62,000 nucleotides of DNA from Chrysomallon squamiferum (lineage: Eukaryota > Mollusca > Gastropoda > Neomphalida > Peltospiridae), in contig CM022666.1 of assembly GCA_012295275.1 (NCBI GenBank), positions 6,438,839-6,500,838 on the forward strand, given 5' to 3'. The notes beneath the pieces are model-generated. The model made no database searches. It was not told the origin of the DNA and saw only the letters and a list, made by a program, of their open reading frames with translations. A program made the position numbers and the translations under genes. The stretch's first letter is position 1; each line of letters opens with the position of its first letter. Below, one piece after another: positions 12,715 to 26,636 of the stretch.

Positions 12715-14805
12715 TTATTGTTATGTTCTTTTTTTTTTTTTTAATTTTTTTTATAATTTTTAATATCTTTTTTGTTTTTTCTGTTCAGATGGCTGGACTG
12801 TTAATGAGAATGAATTTTCTGAAACTGAGAACTTTAGTGTTTATTCCAAAATCCGTTGCCAAATTATTCAGTTCAACAATAGGTAAATTATTAGAGTCGA
12901 ATCCACCTAAAAGTCCTCAGCTTCCAATGGGCGCAACATTAGAATTGCAGAGACAGGAGCAGTTGGACAGGCTGGAGCAACAAATGATGTGGACGTTTCA
13001 AAACAATCAACAAGTCAACACAAACCATATAGACATCGGAAGACCACAACCACTGGTTAGTTCTGAGAAAGAAAAAACAATTTTACAAATTTTAAGTGTT
13101 TGTTTTGTTATACTTTAGAAGACAGTTTTGATTATGTTTTGGAAGATGACAAAGATTTATAGTTTATTTTTGTTTTTGTTTTTGATAATAATTCTGAGAA
13201 TGTTATGTTTTATCCGTTTTTACTTTTTGGATGATGATAAAAGTTTATCAGTTTTTACATTTTGGATGATCATAAGTTTATTGATGATAATTCAAAAGAT
13301 GTTAAATTTCATCAGCTGTTACGTTTTGGAAGATGATCATTTTGAGAATGTTACGTTAATAATCTTTTTTAGTATTTTCAATATTTAAATATATTATTCT
13401 GTATCCAGAGAATTAATTGCAGCATAAAACCAGCATCTTTAACTTACAGTAAATAACAATGTGCGTGAGATACATTCATTTCAGGTCAATGGAAAATAAA
13501 ATAAAGGCATAGTGGGAAATTTAATTAATTTATTTATCAGCAGACACTAATAAATGTTTGTTTTTTTTGTTTTTTTTTCAAACTCCATTTTGTATTCTTT
13601 CTACAAGATTTTCTTTTTTTGTTCATGTTTCAGAATTTAGCACAAGGACCTGGAATATTTGGTAATGATGATTTTCCACAAGCTTTAAGACATCGATTAA
13701 ACCCAGGTAACAGTTTTTATTCCAAGTCTTGTTTACATTACAAAATACTACAGAATTAAAATAATCTCAGTTTCTTTATTGAATTCTGGCAGGATTCTGT
13801 TTAATCAAGATAGACTGATCTCTTTATATGGTTGTCTGTATGTGTAAAATACAGAGTAAATCTGTTTGTTCAAATACTTTAAATACTTATCTGTGTAGAA
13901 TGTTTAAGACAAAATTCTCTTTGTATTTGAAGGAATTTTTATATTTTGCAATGTCAGTAGTAGGTACACAACTTGTTACATTTAATAATTTCAAACATCA
14001 GATTGTTGTAACTCAAGTTTAAATAATATTTAGGTGCAGCAGAGGGAGATGAGAACCATCAGACAACTGGTCCTGTTTCTGAAGAACAGGTATGTACGTG
14101 CACCTGTGTAAGGGTTGGGGGTGTTAGTGTTAGGGTTTGGCTGACTCTGTTCTTTTTCTGATCTTTTCTCTGTCATGTTGTTATTATCTTGTTCAGAGGG
14201 ACTGTAATAATAAAATATGAAAATACTATAATAATTTTTTTATATATAAAGTGGATTTTGGTAATAAAGTTTGAAAATAACATAACAGTTTTGTTCTTAT
14301 CTTGCTCTGATAAATTTCTGGATAAATTAGTAAATTGTTTTCCTTTTTGGAAGGAATGTTAACCGTTTTTTTTAAATTTTATGATTTTATAGTATTTTGC
14401 TGTTTTTTCTCTATTTTTTCTGTAGAACGAATAATATCAGAAATATTTTAATCTAACAGCAAAGTCAGAATGATACAGATTCATTAGAAAGTTTTTACTT
14501 TTAGGATCAAAGTTATCTGAAGAAACTTTTATCAACTGTAAAATAATAGCAATCACTTTTAAACATAACACTTGTAATCAAAACTTGACATATTTTAACT
14601 TGTATCTGACTATTAGAACCATCAAACATTTGTCAGATGAAGTGACCAGATATAAGTAAGAGATGCATTTGAAATCATTGTGTTGTCTTTCAAGGTACAA
14701 AGGCTTGTTGAAATGGGCTTCAATCAGGAGAGAGTGAGACAAGCATTGCAGGTTTCAAACAATGACATTTCCATGGCAACAACAGTGCTTCTTCATGAAA
14801 CATGA
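9894..14805 (+). CDS. UBAC2: Ubiquitin-associated domain-containing protein 2 (UBAC2), 10 coding exons
   Basis: Coding exons: 9894-9930, 10504-10631, 11013-11132, 11507-11610, 11821-11941, 12379-12426, 12789-13055, 13634-13706, 14034-14089, 14695-14805. All introns are GT-AG and phases join without stops, giving 354 aa (human 344). Family matches include YKAPISKCLL, YYFRIFERRYGSRKFA, GKTLTYILGLQ and MGATLELQRQEQLDRL. The C-terminal UBA domain (about residues 313-354) contains VQRLVEMGFNQERVRQAL. The N-terminal part is a multi-span, rhomboid/derlin-like membrane region. Human UBAC2 sits in the ER membrane, binds ubiquitin through the UBA, and works with gp78/AMFR and UBXD8 in ER-associated degradation and lipid-droplet control. 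The start Met lies on a short first exon and matches the family. Same-strand TM9SF2 follows 4.3 kb downstream. Least certain junction: the exon 7 donor GTTAGT. Confidence 0.93.
12620..12710. repeat. (TC)n microsatellite in UBAC2 intron 6
   Basis: About 45 uninterrupted CT repeats lie 79 bases upstream of the exon 7 acceptor, followed by further T runs, giving an unusually long pyrimidine-rich stretch before a 3' splice site. Confidence 0.95.
13120..13350 (+). repeat. Degenerate minisatellite in UBAC2 intron 7
   Basis: A motif built on TTTTGGA-GATGAT-AA-GTTTAT is repeated about four times (13,136, 13,215, 13,259 and 13,324 regions) with 40-75-base spacing and many substitutions. It generates a misleading 86-codon frame. 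Confidence 0.55.
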
Positions 14806-17749
14806 CAGGCTGCTCTGTTCTGCATGTCACCTGTGTCATTGTGAAAGAACTGAAAACAATTCTGCAGACACAACAGCAAAAACAAAAATGTCTGGCAGCT
14901 TCACATAAGCAAAATTTCATCACTGTTTAAAATTCAGGTTACAACATTTGATACTAAGATTCACGAGTGCATTAAAACTATGAGATGGAACATTTTGAAG
15001 ACGATCATTTTTAAAAAAATATGTTTTAAAAATGTGTTATCATTATTTTTTTTTAAAGTGAAGATAAATGGCAGCATTGATATGTCTTAATATACAAGCA
15101 TTTGATGTTCACTTTTTTTTTAACATAAATCTACCTACTGTTATGAAATTGCTGAAAAAAAAAGAAAAAAAGAAAAGAAAGTTAGATTTAATAAGGTCAG
15201 CAAAGATTTGAAATGTATTGAGCTGCAGAATTAGTTGAACATTTCCAAAGTGAAACAGTTCTTAGAAGATCATAAGATGAATAATTTGATAGAAGGATTG
15301 TTTATGAAGAATATAAAAGATCAATTAATTCACCAACCAGGGTATATATATATATTTTTCTGATTTTGTTTTTCTTTGAAAGGATTATTTTACAACAAAA
15401 TGTAAGAACTTTTGCAGTTTCATACAGTTAGTGCATAAACATATATGCATCTTTTCTGCATTGTATCTTTTTATGTTAATGATTAAAGTGAAAACGAAAT
15501 GAATAGTTAACTTACATCAAAGTGTGATAATAGGGTGGAATTACTGGGTGTACTGTAGATGTTAAATGTATTTGTGTTTTTAATACATTACTGGTTTTTT
15601 ACCTTCCATTTTAATATCAGAACAAGGACATCCAGTTCACTCTCAAGTACTGTTCATATTTCTCTTATTTTTTTTTTTTTCAGTAAAGTAACTGCCTCAG
15701 TATATATCTGCTGCAAAATTCATTTAAATCAAATTGAATTTAAGAGCTATCACACTTTTATTTATAATTAAAATTTAATTATATTCAGTAAATTCATTAG
15801 ACCACGTTCCAAAATAATTCAATTGTATGCAACATCTACATTAATTTATAGATTTGTTTTGTATGGTGAAAACACTGCTGTCGACACAATAATCTGCTCT
15901 GTAATTTGACTAACAATGAAGTGTTAACTTTACTGGTTTATTTCACCCTATAAGTAATGTGCTTCATTCACACCACTTTTCAGTAATTCATAAAAATCCA
16001 TGCTTCACAAACATCCTTCACTGAATTAATAGTAAAATCATAATTTTACATTTTTAAAGAATTTTATATCTAACTCAATCATTTAGTGAAATCTTGTTGG
16101 CCATAAAACTGACCCATAATGCTTGCAGGATTAGCTTCAGAATTATGTCTAAAAAGACAAATAAATTATAAATACTTTTTGTTTACAATAACAGTGATAT
16201 TATAAATCTATTTTAAGAACAATATTGTATATCTACGTGTTATCAATAATAATATTGTAAATCAACATGCTAACAATAATAATACCGTAAATCTACAGTA
16301 TCAACAACAATAATAATTAATGTAAATCAAAAGTGTTAACAACAGTATCTTTCTTACACTATGTTAGTTTTATCTAAGACATTTCTCTTTGCAGCATTGT
16401 GATGCAAAAAAAAAAAAAGAAGAAAACTTGTAAGATTAACAGAAATTAGGAATTCCCTTGTTACTTGATTAGTCAAACTTACTACCAGCATTACCTTGGT
16501 ATAATTCATGGAATTAAATCATGGTGAAATCTTAAATGAATTTAAATAATTGTAATAAAGGAATTGTGAAAAATACTCTATAATGAGGAGTTTATTTCAT
16601 TAGTTGTAGGGTTGTTTATTGTCTGTCTTTCAATTGAAAAATTTTATTGAAAAATTACATATCCAAAAATTGCGGAGTTTTGTAATACATAATGCAATAA
16701 AAAAAAATAATAAAAAAATAAATAAAAAATTAAAAAAATTATGTTGTAGCAATTAAGGATTGAATCCATAAGTCAGTCAATATGCATTTTTGAAATAATA
16801 TAAATGTCAGTTTACATTAACATCATACAGATTTTTCAGTTTTGCTGTTTGTATTTATAAAAAAATACGGTTAAACTTTGTTTTATTAATTTTTCAAAAT
16901 ATATATTCAAAATTGGCTCAAAAGAAGAAAACTTTACACTAAATTAATTTTAATTCAGAATTTCACATCTTGGAAATACTAAGAAAAATTTGAGAAAATT
17001 GTTTATGTTTAAATTATGATCAATTGTTTAAGATTTTTCATTTTTATATGTGTTAAAATCATGTAACAAGATATATTCATGTTTGCAGTTATATATATTG
17101 GTTTAGGTTATGGATTATTGTCACGAAAAATCTCTTTGTTTAATTTAATATTATCTAAATTAAAATTTAAACTATTTGAGGTTTTATTATTTTATAGTTT
17201 TCAGCTTTCAGTTTTGCTATTTATTTATTTATTTATTTGTTTATAAATTGTCTAAATATGGGCAGAAGCAAAACTTTTTGGGGGGTTGTTTTGTTTTCAT
17301 TTAATTACCCCCTACCTTGCTCATAAAAAAGAATTACTTGCAAAATGCTCAGTAAAATAATACATTTTTGTTTTAATTGTTATTACTCGATACAATTTTT
17401 TTTTTAATATAATTTGATTAAAGCTAGAAAATATTATTTATTAAATCTATGTTAATTGTGATGAATCTGATACATTTCTGTCCAGATTTTGTAAATGTTA
17501 AATATTTCATTGCCATTTATATTTTATAAATAATAATTTTAAACAGCATTGTTTTAAGATTCAGTGGACACAATTAATACATAATTTTATTTATTTTTTA
17601 TTGATTGTAAATAATAAAATAAACATCATGAATTTGGTATTTACATGAATCCAAATAAACAGTTTTACACTAAATGTGCTCTGTGATCATTAGAAATAAA
17701 TTATATTTTATTATTAAAAGGATTTATGATTATGATTATTTTTATTATT

Positions 17750-17751
17750 AT

Positions 17752-17782
<31 letters not shown>
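17750..17782. repeat. (TAG)n microsatellite
   Basis: About 11 TAG repeats are flanked by ATT arrays. Confidence 0.9.
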
Positions 17783-17783
<1 letters not shown>

Positions 17784-18112
17784 AAAGTTATTATTATTAA
17801 ATTATTATTTGTTTTCTTATTATTTATTGATTATTTATTATTTAACTTTTAATTATACATTTTCTAGTACAGTGTTTTTTAAACTATTTCAGTGGCATTC
17901 ACGTTTGAATTTTTATTGCATAATTTCATTTCCTTGTGAAATTTCATTATATTTTGGATAATTTTTTAATTCCCTTCCTGTACATATTTATATGATTCAT
18001 TTTGATGCATGTGCAGAAAATATAAATTAAACCATTTAATAGTTGTTCAATGTATTCATATCTTTGAACATCCTTGAGAGAAAAATGTAAAGAAAGCTGA
18101 TGATGTCATAAA

Positions 18113-18176
18113 AGTAAAATAAAATAAAATAAAATAAAATAAAATAAAATAAAATAAAATAAATAAAATAAAAATT
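18113..18176. repeat. (AAAAT)n pentanucleotide array
   Basis: About 11 copies of AAAAT with one shortened unit. Confidence 0.9.
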
Positions 18177-18877
18177 ATTGGAATTGTTGTAGTTCATGTA
18201 AAATAATTATTAAATCTTAGAAACATTATATTAAGTGTTTAGGTTATTAGAAAAAATAAAAATAAAAATAAAATAAATATTTATTAGAATTATTTTAGGA
18301 AAAATAATTGCTCTTGTGAGTAATTGTAAAAAAAAAAAAATAAAGAAACAAAAATAATTATTTATATTTTATTATTTTATGTTTAAAAGTGAAGTCATTA
18401 CTGCCCTTTAATAATCAATTAAAGGAAAACCAAACCATCTAATTTAAAAGATTTCATTTATGGTCGAAGAAGAAGAATAATAGTTAATACAACTTTTTTG
18501 CTGTTGTTGGTTTGTTCTTGTTTTCATATTTTTAAGTATTTATGTCTTATGTTTCAAATTTGAAAACAGGTTTAAAAGTAAATAAATAAAAAAATAAAAA
18601 TAAAACTGTTTTCTAAATTTTATATTTTTGTGTTAACAAAATAAAGTTCTGTTTTCTAATATTGTCTACAGAATTTAGTGGTATAAATAATTAACCTAAA
18701 CGAGTTGTACGTACTTCCTGATTATAGTTTTTGATTACAGGGGGTGGGGATCTTTTTTGATAGCAGGATGTATCACAGCCATACACATGCCAAAAGCATT
18801 TATGTATGAAATGTCACAAACAATAATTTTAATTATAAGCGTTTCTTGTTTAATTAGTGATATAAGAACTGGAGGGG

Positions 18878-18901
18878 AAAAAAAAAAAAAAAAAAAAAAA
18901 A
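18878..18901. repeat. A24 homopolymer
   Basis: An uninterrupted run of 24 A residues follows GGAGGGG about 200 bases upstream of the TM9SF2 start. It could be the tail of an old retroposed sequence, but no recognisable element precedes it. Confidence 0.8.
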
Positions 18902-18929
18902 TCCTTTAAGAGACATCTGGGGATCAATT

Positions 18930-19106
18930 TATACTTCTGGGTCATAGGTGTAAAACAGGTTTCGGCCCATTACGGAAACAGCCGAAGGTCTGGTGACGTG
19001 TAGCAGCCATCTTTGCCAACGCGAACTAAGTTGTGTTTGGTAGATAAGGACACGCCACTACGTTTTATTTTTTCCCCTGCATTTTGACTTAGACAGTTTG
19101 CTTGCA
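18930..19106 (+). promoter_or_regulatory. Putative TM9SF2 promoter / 5' UTR with YY1-like site
   Basis: Base composition shifts from the surrounding AT-rich DNA to a CpG-containing segment just upstream of the TM9SF2 start. GCCATCTT at 19,006-19,013 matches the core of the YY1 site (AAGATGGC on the other strand), which in animals often lies at or just downstream of transcription starts. TGACGTG at 18,993-18,999 resembles a CRE half-site. The transcription start itself is not visible. Confidence 0.45.
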
Positions 19107-22100
19107 ATGTGGACTAATAAGAGTTTGTGTTGTCTCCTTTTTCTGTCTTGCTTGATTGTAGGAGAATGTTTCTATTTGCCCGGGATCGCACCTGTCGTTT
19201 ACTGTAAAGAACTGCAAGGGAACGACGGATGCAAGGTTGGTATACTTAGTACTACCGCATAGCAAACGTTTGAACTAAATTTCCATTGGGACGAAGATTA
19301 GGGTTATCAGTTTCCTTAACTTCAGTGTCATAAATCTGATTCGTTAGTTAGTAATTTATTAAAAGCATCGTGAAATATATATCATCATAATCATGTTTCA
19401 TTTCGGGGGTGATTTGCCATTAATTTGGATAAAACTTTGTTTTAAATTTACATTTTACTTTTCACACCTCCCACTCGTATTATTTGTCCTAAAAGTGAAA
19501 ATAATGCATTTTAAAATGTATTATTGAAAATGTTATTCCTGTACGTAGGCCTTTTATCACACATTGCATACGTTATGTTTTTGATATTTTGCTCATATTT
19601 GGAAAATCAGCAGTATCATTATGCCCACCATTGTTATGCAGATTTAAGGGAAGCCCGACATGGCAACAGACTGTTGAAAAAAAAAAAAAACTTAAGTGAC
19701 AGTGCCTATATTATATAGTATATATATTTGGAATGTGGTGGGCCAACGTTTTTGAAACCCTGGAGCTTGAACTGTTTTAGGGTCTCCTAGCAGTCGGCAG
19801 TTGATTCATAACAAATTAAAATATATATATAATACTAAAATAAAACTATGACAATCTAGATTTTTAAAATTAAAAATGTTGCAGTATTGAATAATCTCTC
19901 TCCTGTCTAGTGAATACAAATTTCCTATAGCCTAGTTTGTGGAGAAATATTACATAATATAAAACATAGAAAAAACCACAGCCATTACTTAGGTATGTGG
20001 ATACATTTTTCAAACCCCACTAATCTGAAAATAAATAAGACAGTTGGGTAGAGTTTGTAAACCACTTTAAAATGATACCAAGATCAAGTGAATATGTAAA
20101 AAATGAAGGAAGTAGCAGCAATTTTAAACCCCCTGAAAAGCAATTTTTTTCTTCCGATTAAACGCTATATAAGTCATTAGAGGTTTGTGACCAAAAATAG
20201 TAATATTTTAACATTTTCCCCTCTATCTTTGTTAATAAGCAAGCTTTCTTGATGAAATTTTCAGTGAAGACCAATGCCAATCTCTGCTATCGATTATATT
20301 TGTAAAAATTAAAAAGAAGTTATTAATTAAGGTACCAGCAACCTAACAAACAATAATTTATGTGGACAAAAAATTCTACCAACTTCAACACTACCAACTT
20401 CAACATAAATAACATTGCTGAAAAGAACTCTAAAAACCCTATAAAAGACAACAAACATCATGTGATTCTGTTGAGTATTAAGGAAGTTACAGCATTTTAA
20501 CGTTTTCAATTAACACTAATTAATTGTCCTATTATTAATGCATTTCCGCCATTTGCATTACAATGACCAAAATCCTATTGTTTTTCACTAAAATGCATGT
20601 AACTTTCTTAATAATGAAATTTTATTAGTGAAATTTGGACTGAAGATAGATGGTAACTAGTCCTCTCAAATCAAGCTATTAAAAATCTATTAAAAATCGA
20701 GGGTAGAAATCACTTCAGTGAATCGAATTTTCATCCGCCATGTTTGATTTTGAAGCCATTTTCGATGTTTGCAGTTTTTTTCAGCTGTGTCAGATTTCAA
20801 TATAAATTCACATATAATAAAATTAAATATTGTTCTTCGCCTCCATCTATCTTAGATTATCCTCCGATATCGAAAACGACCGATTTTAACGTGTTGAATA
20901 CGAAACAAATTTTCGAACTCTCCTCCGAAACGAACCAATTGACCGAATTGAAAAATTCGAAAACGAGTGAGTATACGGGAATTTCCCGCTAATTATACCA
21001 TCAGGGATAACCGAAACTCCCAACCCCTGAGTAACGAGAAGCGATTTACGCAGAGACACCACTCGCCATCGGGGGAAATCCCGATCACACGGATTTGGCA
21101 GAAAATGGCGGACGCAGTTCCGGCAGAAATACACATACCTACATTACTTATTATTTTAGACACACTGAGAAAACCATCTGTATTGATACATTTTACATAT
21201 AAACTTTTTTCCTGTTTTCTATACTATTGTCATATGAGAGCATCCTTACACTGTCATTATGATTTTTGAGTAAGTATCTATAAAGAATTACAGCAATCTT
21301 CAGCCATCTTGTTTATAAAGGAATTGTTATGATTCACAACTCATGACTGGCTTTTTCATATAGCGTTTAAAAGCAATAATAATATCAGAAAATAGTTCAG
21401 TGTTGCTCATAATGGCTGCTGTGACTGTGATGAAGATACATGTTAGATACTCTAAATTTTATTTATTTTTTCACTACTGGTATCTCTTGTTAATGTATAG
21501 TTATATTAAATTGTAAGCTAGCACCGAGGGGACAGTAAAGAAGCTGACATTAATGATAAAGCTTAGATATTAAGATAGTTAAACATTTCTCGAAATAACT
21601 GAAACTTAAACCCATCATTTCTACTTACAGTAGAGAAGGCTAATGTTAAAAATAATCTTAGTCTTTTCTTATATGTTGCATAACTTTAAATTGTTCATTT
21701 TTATTGAGAAAATTAATATTTTGCATTTTTATATCTAATAATAATAGTAGTGTAACAACCTGTTTTGATTTAATCTAAAGATTCTGAAGTTACAGCATCC
21801 AAATACAGACATAAAGAAAGTTCTTTTCATAAATATATCAGCTTGTTGTATCAAAAAACAGTTAAGCCAGACAATTTTCAGTTATATGACATATGAAGTA
21901 ATAAATAGCCATCTACATAAAATTATTAGGATAAAGATGCAAATCAAAATCAATAAAATTTATTATTTAATGATTATTTTCTTATTAGTGCACTGCCCTG
22001 TACATCTGACTCTTTGTTACATTAGATCCAATATCCATTGCTGAAATAATTTATCAGACATAACTGAAAATGGCTGACATCGTGAAAACATCTACATCTG

Positions 22101-25100
22101 ATACATAATACTAGGTAGTGCCAAACTTTCCCCAAAGCCCAACTAACAATATTCAAATTTTCACAATTTTCAATCATATTTAGCCATTTTCTAATATAAT
22201 TTTCTTATATTAAACAAAAAGCAGTTTTTATGCAGTAAATAAATGCATCATTAGATCTTACATGTTTGTTATTGGAAAGATGATTTTGTTGCTTTTTATG
22301 AAAAAGTAACACCAAATTGCATTTTCTGATCAGTGGAAAATGGGTTGGCATATTTCATTGCTCTTGTATGTTGAAATAGACGGGCCAAAAAAATATTACT
22401 TAAAAGAAGAGATTCTGCTTTCATTGGTGGTAAAATAAGTTGCACAGAAAAGAAAACATGTCAAAGGTTTCTAACTTATGTGTCATACAGTACATTAACA
22501 ATTCAACCGAAGAAAAGTCAACCTTTTACATAGTGTCATAAACACAATATAATGGGTTTTTATATATTTATGCATAGAATACATATTACTCTACATTTAG
22601 TGAACCCAAAAGTATTTTTCCTGTTTCTTAGAAATATAGTTTCACAGGTTGCACAAGCACATAATTGGGGGTGGGAAATAGGTGATACATATAGTTTCAT
22701 TTAATATCTTGATAGGAGATTTGGGAAAACTTTTAAATCACTAGTTTATATTTTCAGTCTTGTTTGCAGAATAAAATGTTTCTCTTTGTCCCTCTTTTCC
22801 ATTTCAGTCACTTTTTTTTAACTGACTAATATAATTTTTAATTAATATATTTCAAAACATTTTATGCATATTTAATAGTAAGTAAATTATCAATATTTAA
22901 AACAAATTTCTTTGAAAAATATCATACAATTTATTTAAATCCAGAGATGCCTGAATTATTGTCCATTTGAAATAATTTCAGCTGTGGAAATTAAAAAAAA
23001 AACTGACTATGACATATCTGGTAAAAGATAATTTCACACATTGTGTTATATGTATTTGCAGAAAATAACAAATATCTTTGTTCTTTATTTTCAGAAAAAT
23101 ATAGACGTTTTTGTAAACAGATTAAATTCATTGGAAACTGTTGTTCCATATGAGTACCACAGGTAATTTGTTTTAAAAATTTATTTTTCTGTATAACTAT
23201 AAATATTTTTATTGCAACAAACAAACACAACCAAAAAGAAAAACTGTTACATTAGTTGGGTTATTTTATTCATAAGCGCTGGGTGAAAGATGTATATTTT
23301 CTTCTTTCTTGCTTCCATTTTTATTTCTTATTATCAAAAGTTATCAATAGTGTAAGTGTGAATATGAAAATAGCACGTATTGTTAAATAGTCACACATAT
23401 ATTGTACTTTTGTAGTTCAGAAATACTTTGGTTTTAAGATGTTATTCACTTTGGTCATTAATCAAGTATTCAGATAATTTACATATTTTATTCTGTAACA
23501 GCTTTAAAGGAAATTAATCTGAATTTATTTACATTATTGAACCTTTGAAGAGGAGTTTATGTAGAAAAATTACTTTACTTAATGATTCTGTTGTTTCAGT
23601 TTTGACTTCTGTACAGTACAAGAAGAATACCAAGGATCACCTGTAGAAAATCTTGGTCAGGTTGTCTTTGGAGAGAGAATTCGGCCATCTCCTTACAAGG
23701 TATGCTTACATAATAACCCCTCAAAAAAAAAAAAAAAAAAATAGTAATAGTAATAACAATAATTTTTAAGTTTTCTTTATTTTTTGTATTTTCCATTTTA
23801 AACTGAAAAAAAATGCTGGTGAATTGCTAATGTGGAGCTAATGTTGTTCATTTGTGAATAAATAAAATGTTTAAATAAAAAAGGTTCTTTCTGTTATTAA
23901 ATACAAAATTAATGTTAATAGTCATGTTTTTAACTGGGGGGGGGAGTCAGGTTTAGTTTTTCTGTATTCGTTACCTTTTAGATACGTTCATTTTCTTTTT
24001 TTAATTGAGGGAATGGGGAAATCATTTTAAAACTAAAACAATAATAATAAGAGCTACGTTTTTAAAGTATTTTCCATCACATTTGTTTTTATTGTGTTTT
24101 GAAATAGGTGGAATTTCTTAAACCAAAAGTTTGTGAGTTAGTGTGTAAGAAGACTTACAAGCGAGGTGACCAGAGCGATGCAAAAAAGCTGAACTTCCTA
24201 AGAAGAGGAATAGCATTAAATTACATGCACCACTGGTAAGATAATTAAATATTAAATATTGCAGCATGATTAGAATGAAAATACTTTTTTACACACATAA
24301 TCAGACATCCATACATACACTCACACACATCCTTGCAACTTATTTTTATTTTAAACTGGTTTAAACAGAATTCCTGAACTAGATTTATGAGATATTAAGA
24401 GACAAATGATAGTAAAATCACCTCATCATAATTTATTGTTTAAAACTACTAGGAAATTTTCTTGGTACAGGTACTAGACCATTTATTCGTTATTAAGAAA
24501 ACCAGAATTAACTAAAAAAAAAAAAAAAAAAAAAGTGGCTTTTAAGGAGTTTTAATGTGTATCTCTTATTAAAGAGTTTTAATGTGTTTGTGTAATCACA
24601 TTTGTGTTTCCATATTCAGGATTATTGATAACATGCCAATAACATGGTGTTACAAAGTAGAAACAGACCAGCAGTACTGCTCCACAGGTTTTCAATCGGA
24701 TGTTACGTTACTAAACAGGGCAGACGCAAAAATGCTTGTGCAATGAATGTAAATATTTTAAAATCCTTTGTATTGGTATAAAATTATTAAAAAATATTTA
24801 ATATTCAAAGTAATGTTGTTTTTAAAATTGGATAAAAAATGTAGTTTATCGATTATACAATAATATATGTACATAACAAAAGTTAATAAAGTTTTTAAGA
24901 TTTTGTTTTTTGTTATTTTGTAATAATCAGTTTCTAATGCAATTTGCAGATTTACACAAATGAGTCAAAAATTGAAAAAGGACATTCAAGTGAAATTTTA
25001 TGGTATCAAATCTTGCGTAAAGATCATATATCAGTTGATTTTTATACTTTTTATTTTATCAAGACCATATTCAATGAGGCAGATACTCATTATGTGTTCA

Positions 25101-26599
25101 ACCATGTAAACATCACCATCGAATACCATAGCAATGAGGGGGGTGATTGGGGTCAGACGTTCACAGGCGAAGTGGGACGCATTGTTCAAGCCAGGGTGGA
25201 TGTTTTCAGGTTAGTATTGTTTACTCAAATTATTATACATTAAACATTTTTTTCTAAAAAATTACAGCATTATGCAGATGTTTTGGGGTTTTTTGTGGGG
25301 TTTTTTCAGTCATTTAATATTTTCATTTTGAAACAGCTGGTTGTTTTGTAAATAATATTAATTATGAATGTTTATAAAAGTAACTTTTTTCTCTTTTTTT
25401 TAAAGTTTATTACAGATGCAAATGAGATGCATATGTATTTTTGTGACATTCTCAGTGTCTTAATGAGTTTTTGAGTAGAACGATATAAGGGGGACACCTT
25501 GTGTCAAAAGTTAAAAATGTAAAAATATTTTCTGTCATTGTAAACTGTATTTTCAGTTTAAAACATGATCCAAAAACAGTTGGAACAAGTAAAGGATGTG
25601 GACCCGGTCTTCCGGTACTTGGAATCAAAGGAGGAGAACTAGCCAAAGACATAGATATATACTACACATATTCTGTCCATTGGAGGGTAAGAGATTTTCA
25701 GTTTTGATTAAAAGTTAACGATATTAAATTCTGATGAAAACAAAATATTTTCTATTTGGTCTTAAATTTCCCTCTGATTATAACATTAACTGTATCTATT
25801 AAATTCTTTGGAGGACAAAATAGTTAAAATTTTAGACATTTTTAGTTTAGTAGAAGACAAAATATTGTCTGTTTTAGTTAAGGTGTCACAGCATTATGAG
25901 AGTAACTGTACACATTTTGTCCATGGGAATCTAAAATTATTTAAAATTTTGGTCACATGGGTTTTAATGTAATATAAACTAGAATGCTGCAGGTATGAAA
26001 GTGCATACATGTTTCGACTGTGTGTGGATCTACTCCTTATCTTGCTTGGGTTTATATTAATTATAGATGTACTGGTTAAAATATTTAATTCACACACACA
26101 CACACACACACATTAATGAAACAACATTTATTTGTTTTACAGTCCATATGTTGTATATGAGCTTAATAAAAGTATTACATTACAACATATTTATGATACC
26201 AGAAAAATAAAAATGCAGTTTATTTCTAGGAAAACAGAATAATAAAATGGTCTTCTCGATGGGATTACATATTGGATTCCATGCCACACACAAACATTCA
26301 GTGGTTCAGGTACAGTGAAACACAAATAGCTTTGTATACAATTTTAAAACAGAAACACAATGTTTTATATTAATTATATGTATTTATGGTAGAGCTGCCA
26401 AAGAAATAGTAAAAGCCAGCTGTTTCTTCAAACCATCATGGGTTGTTATCCAAAGCTCAGACCAAAGACAGGAATGACTAGTTAATCAAAAGAAGAAAAA
26501 AAAAAATCCAGTCTGGGGAAACATGTCTTCATAATCAGAAATTGCTATCAGTAATTGCTGCTTATAAAAATAATGTTAAAATAACTAATATGTGTATAT

Positions 26600-26636
<37 letters not shown>

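Larger units (their letters stand above)
14806..18905. other. UBAC2 3' UTR and intergenic DNA
   Basis: No further coding exons are supported. The first few hundred bases after the UBAC2 stop are likely 3' UTR. Several AATAAA hexamers (for example near 16,553 and 17,630) could end the message and I cannot choose between them. The rest is AT-rich with homopolymers and TAG and AAAAT arrays. Confidence 0.5.

Noticed and set aside
20886-21269. Possible small genes in the CpG-rich block
   Set aside because: Frames on both strands are open, no family is recognisable, and the high CpG alone explains the scarcity of stops.
24944-25063. Upstream extension of TM9SF2 exon 6 (reading from MQIYTNESK)
   Set aside because: The conserved protein resumes only at [10 protein letters not shown]. 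The acceptor at 25,061-25,063 fits phase and family, and the extension matches nothing in TM9SF2.
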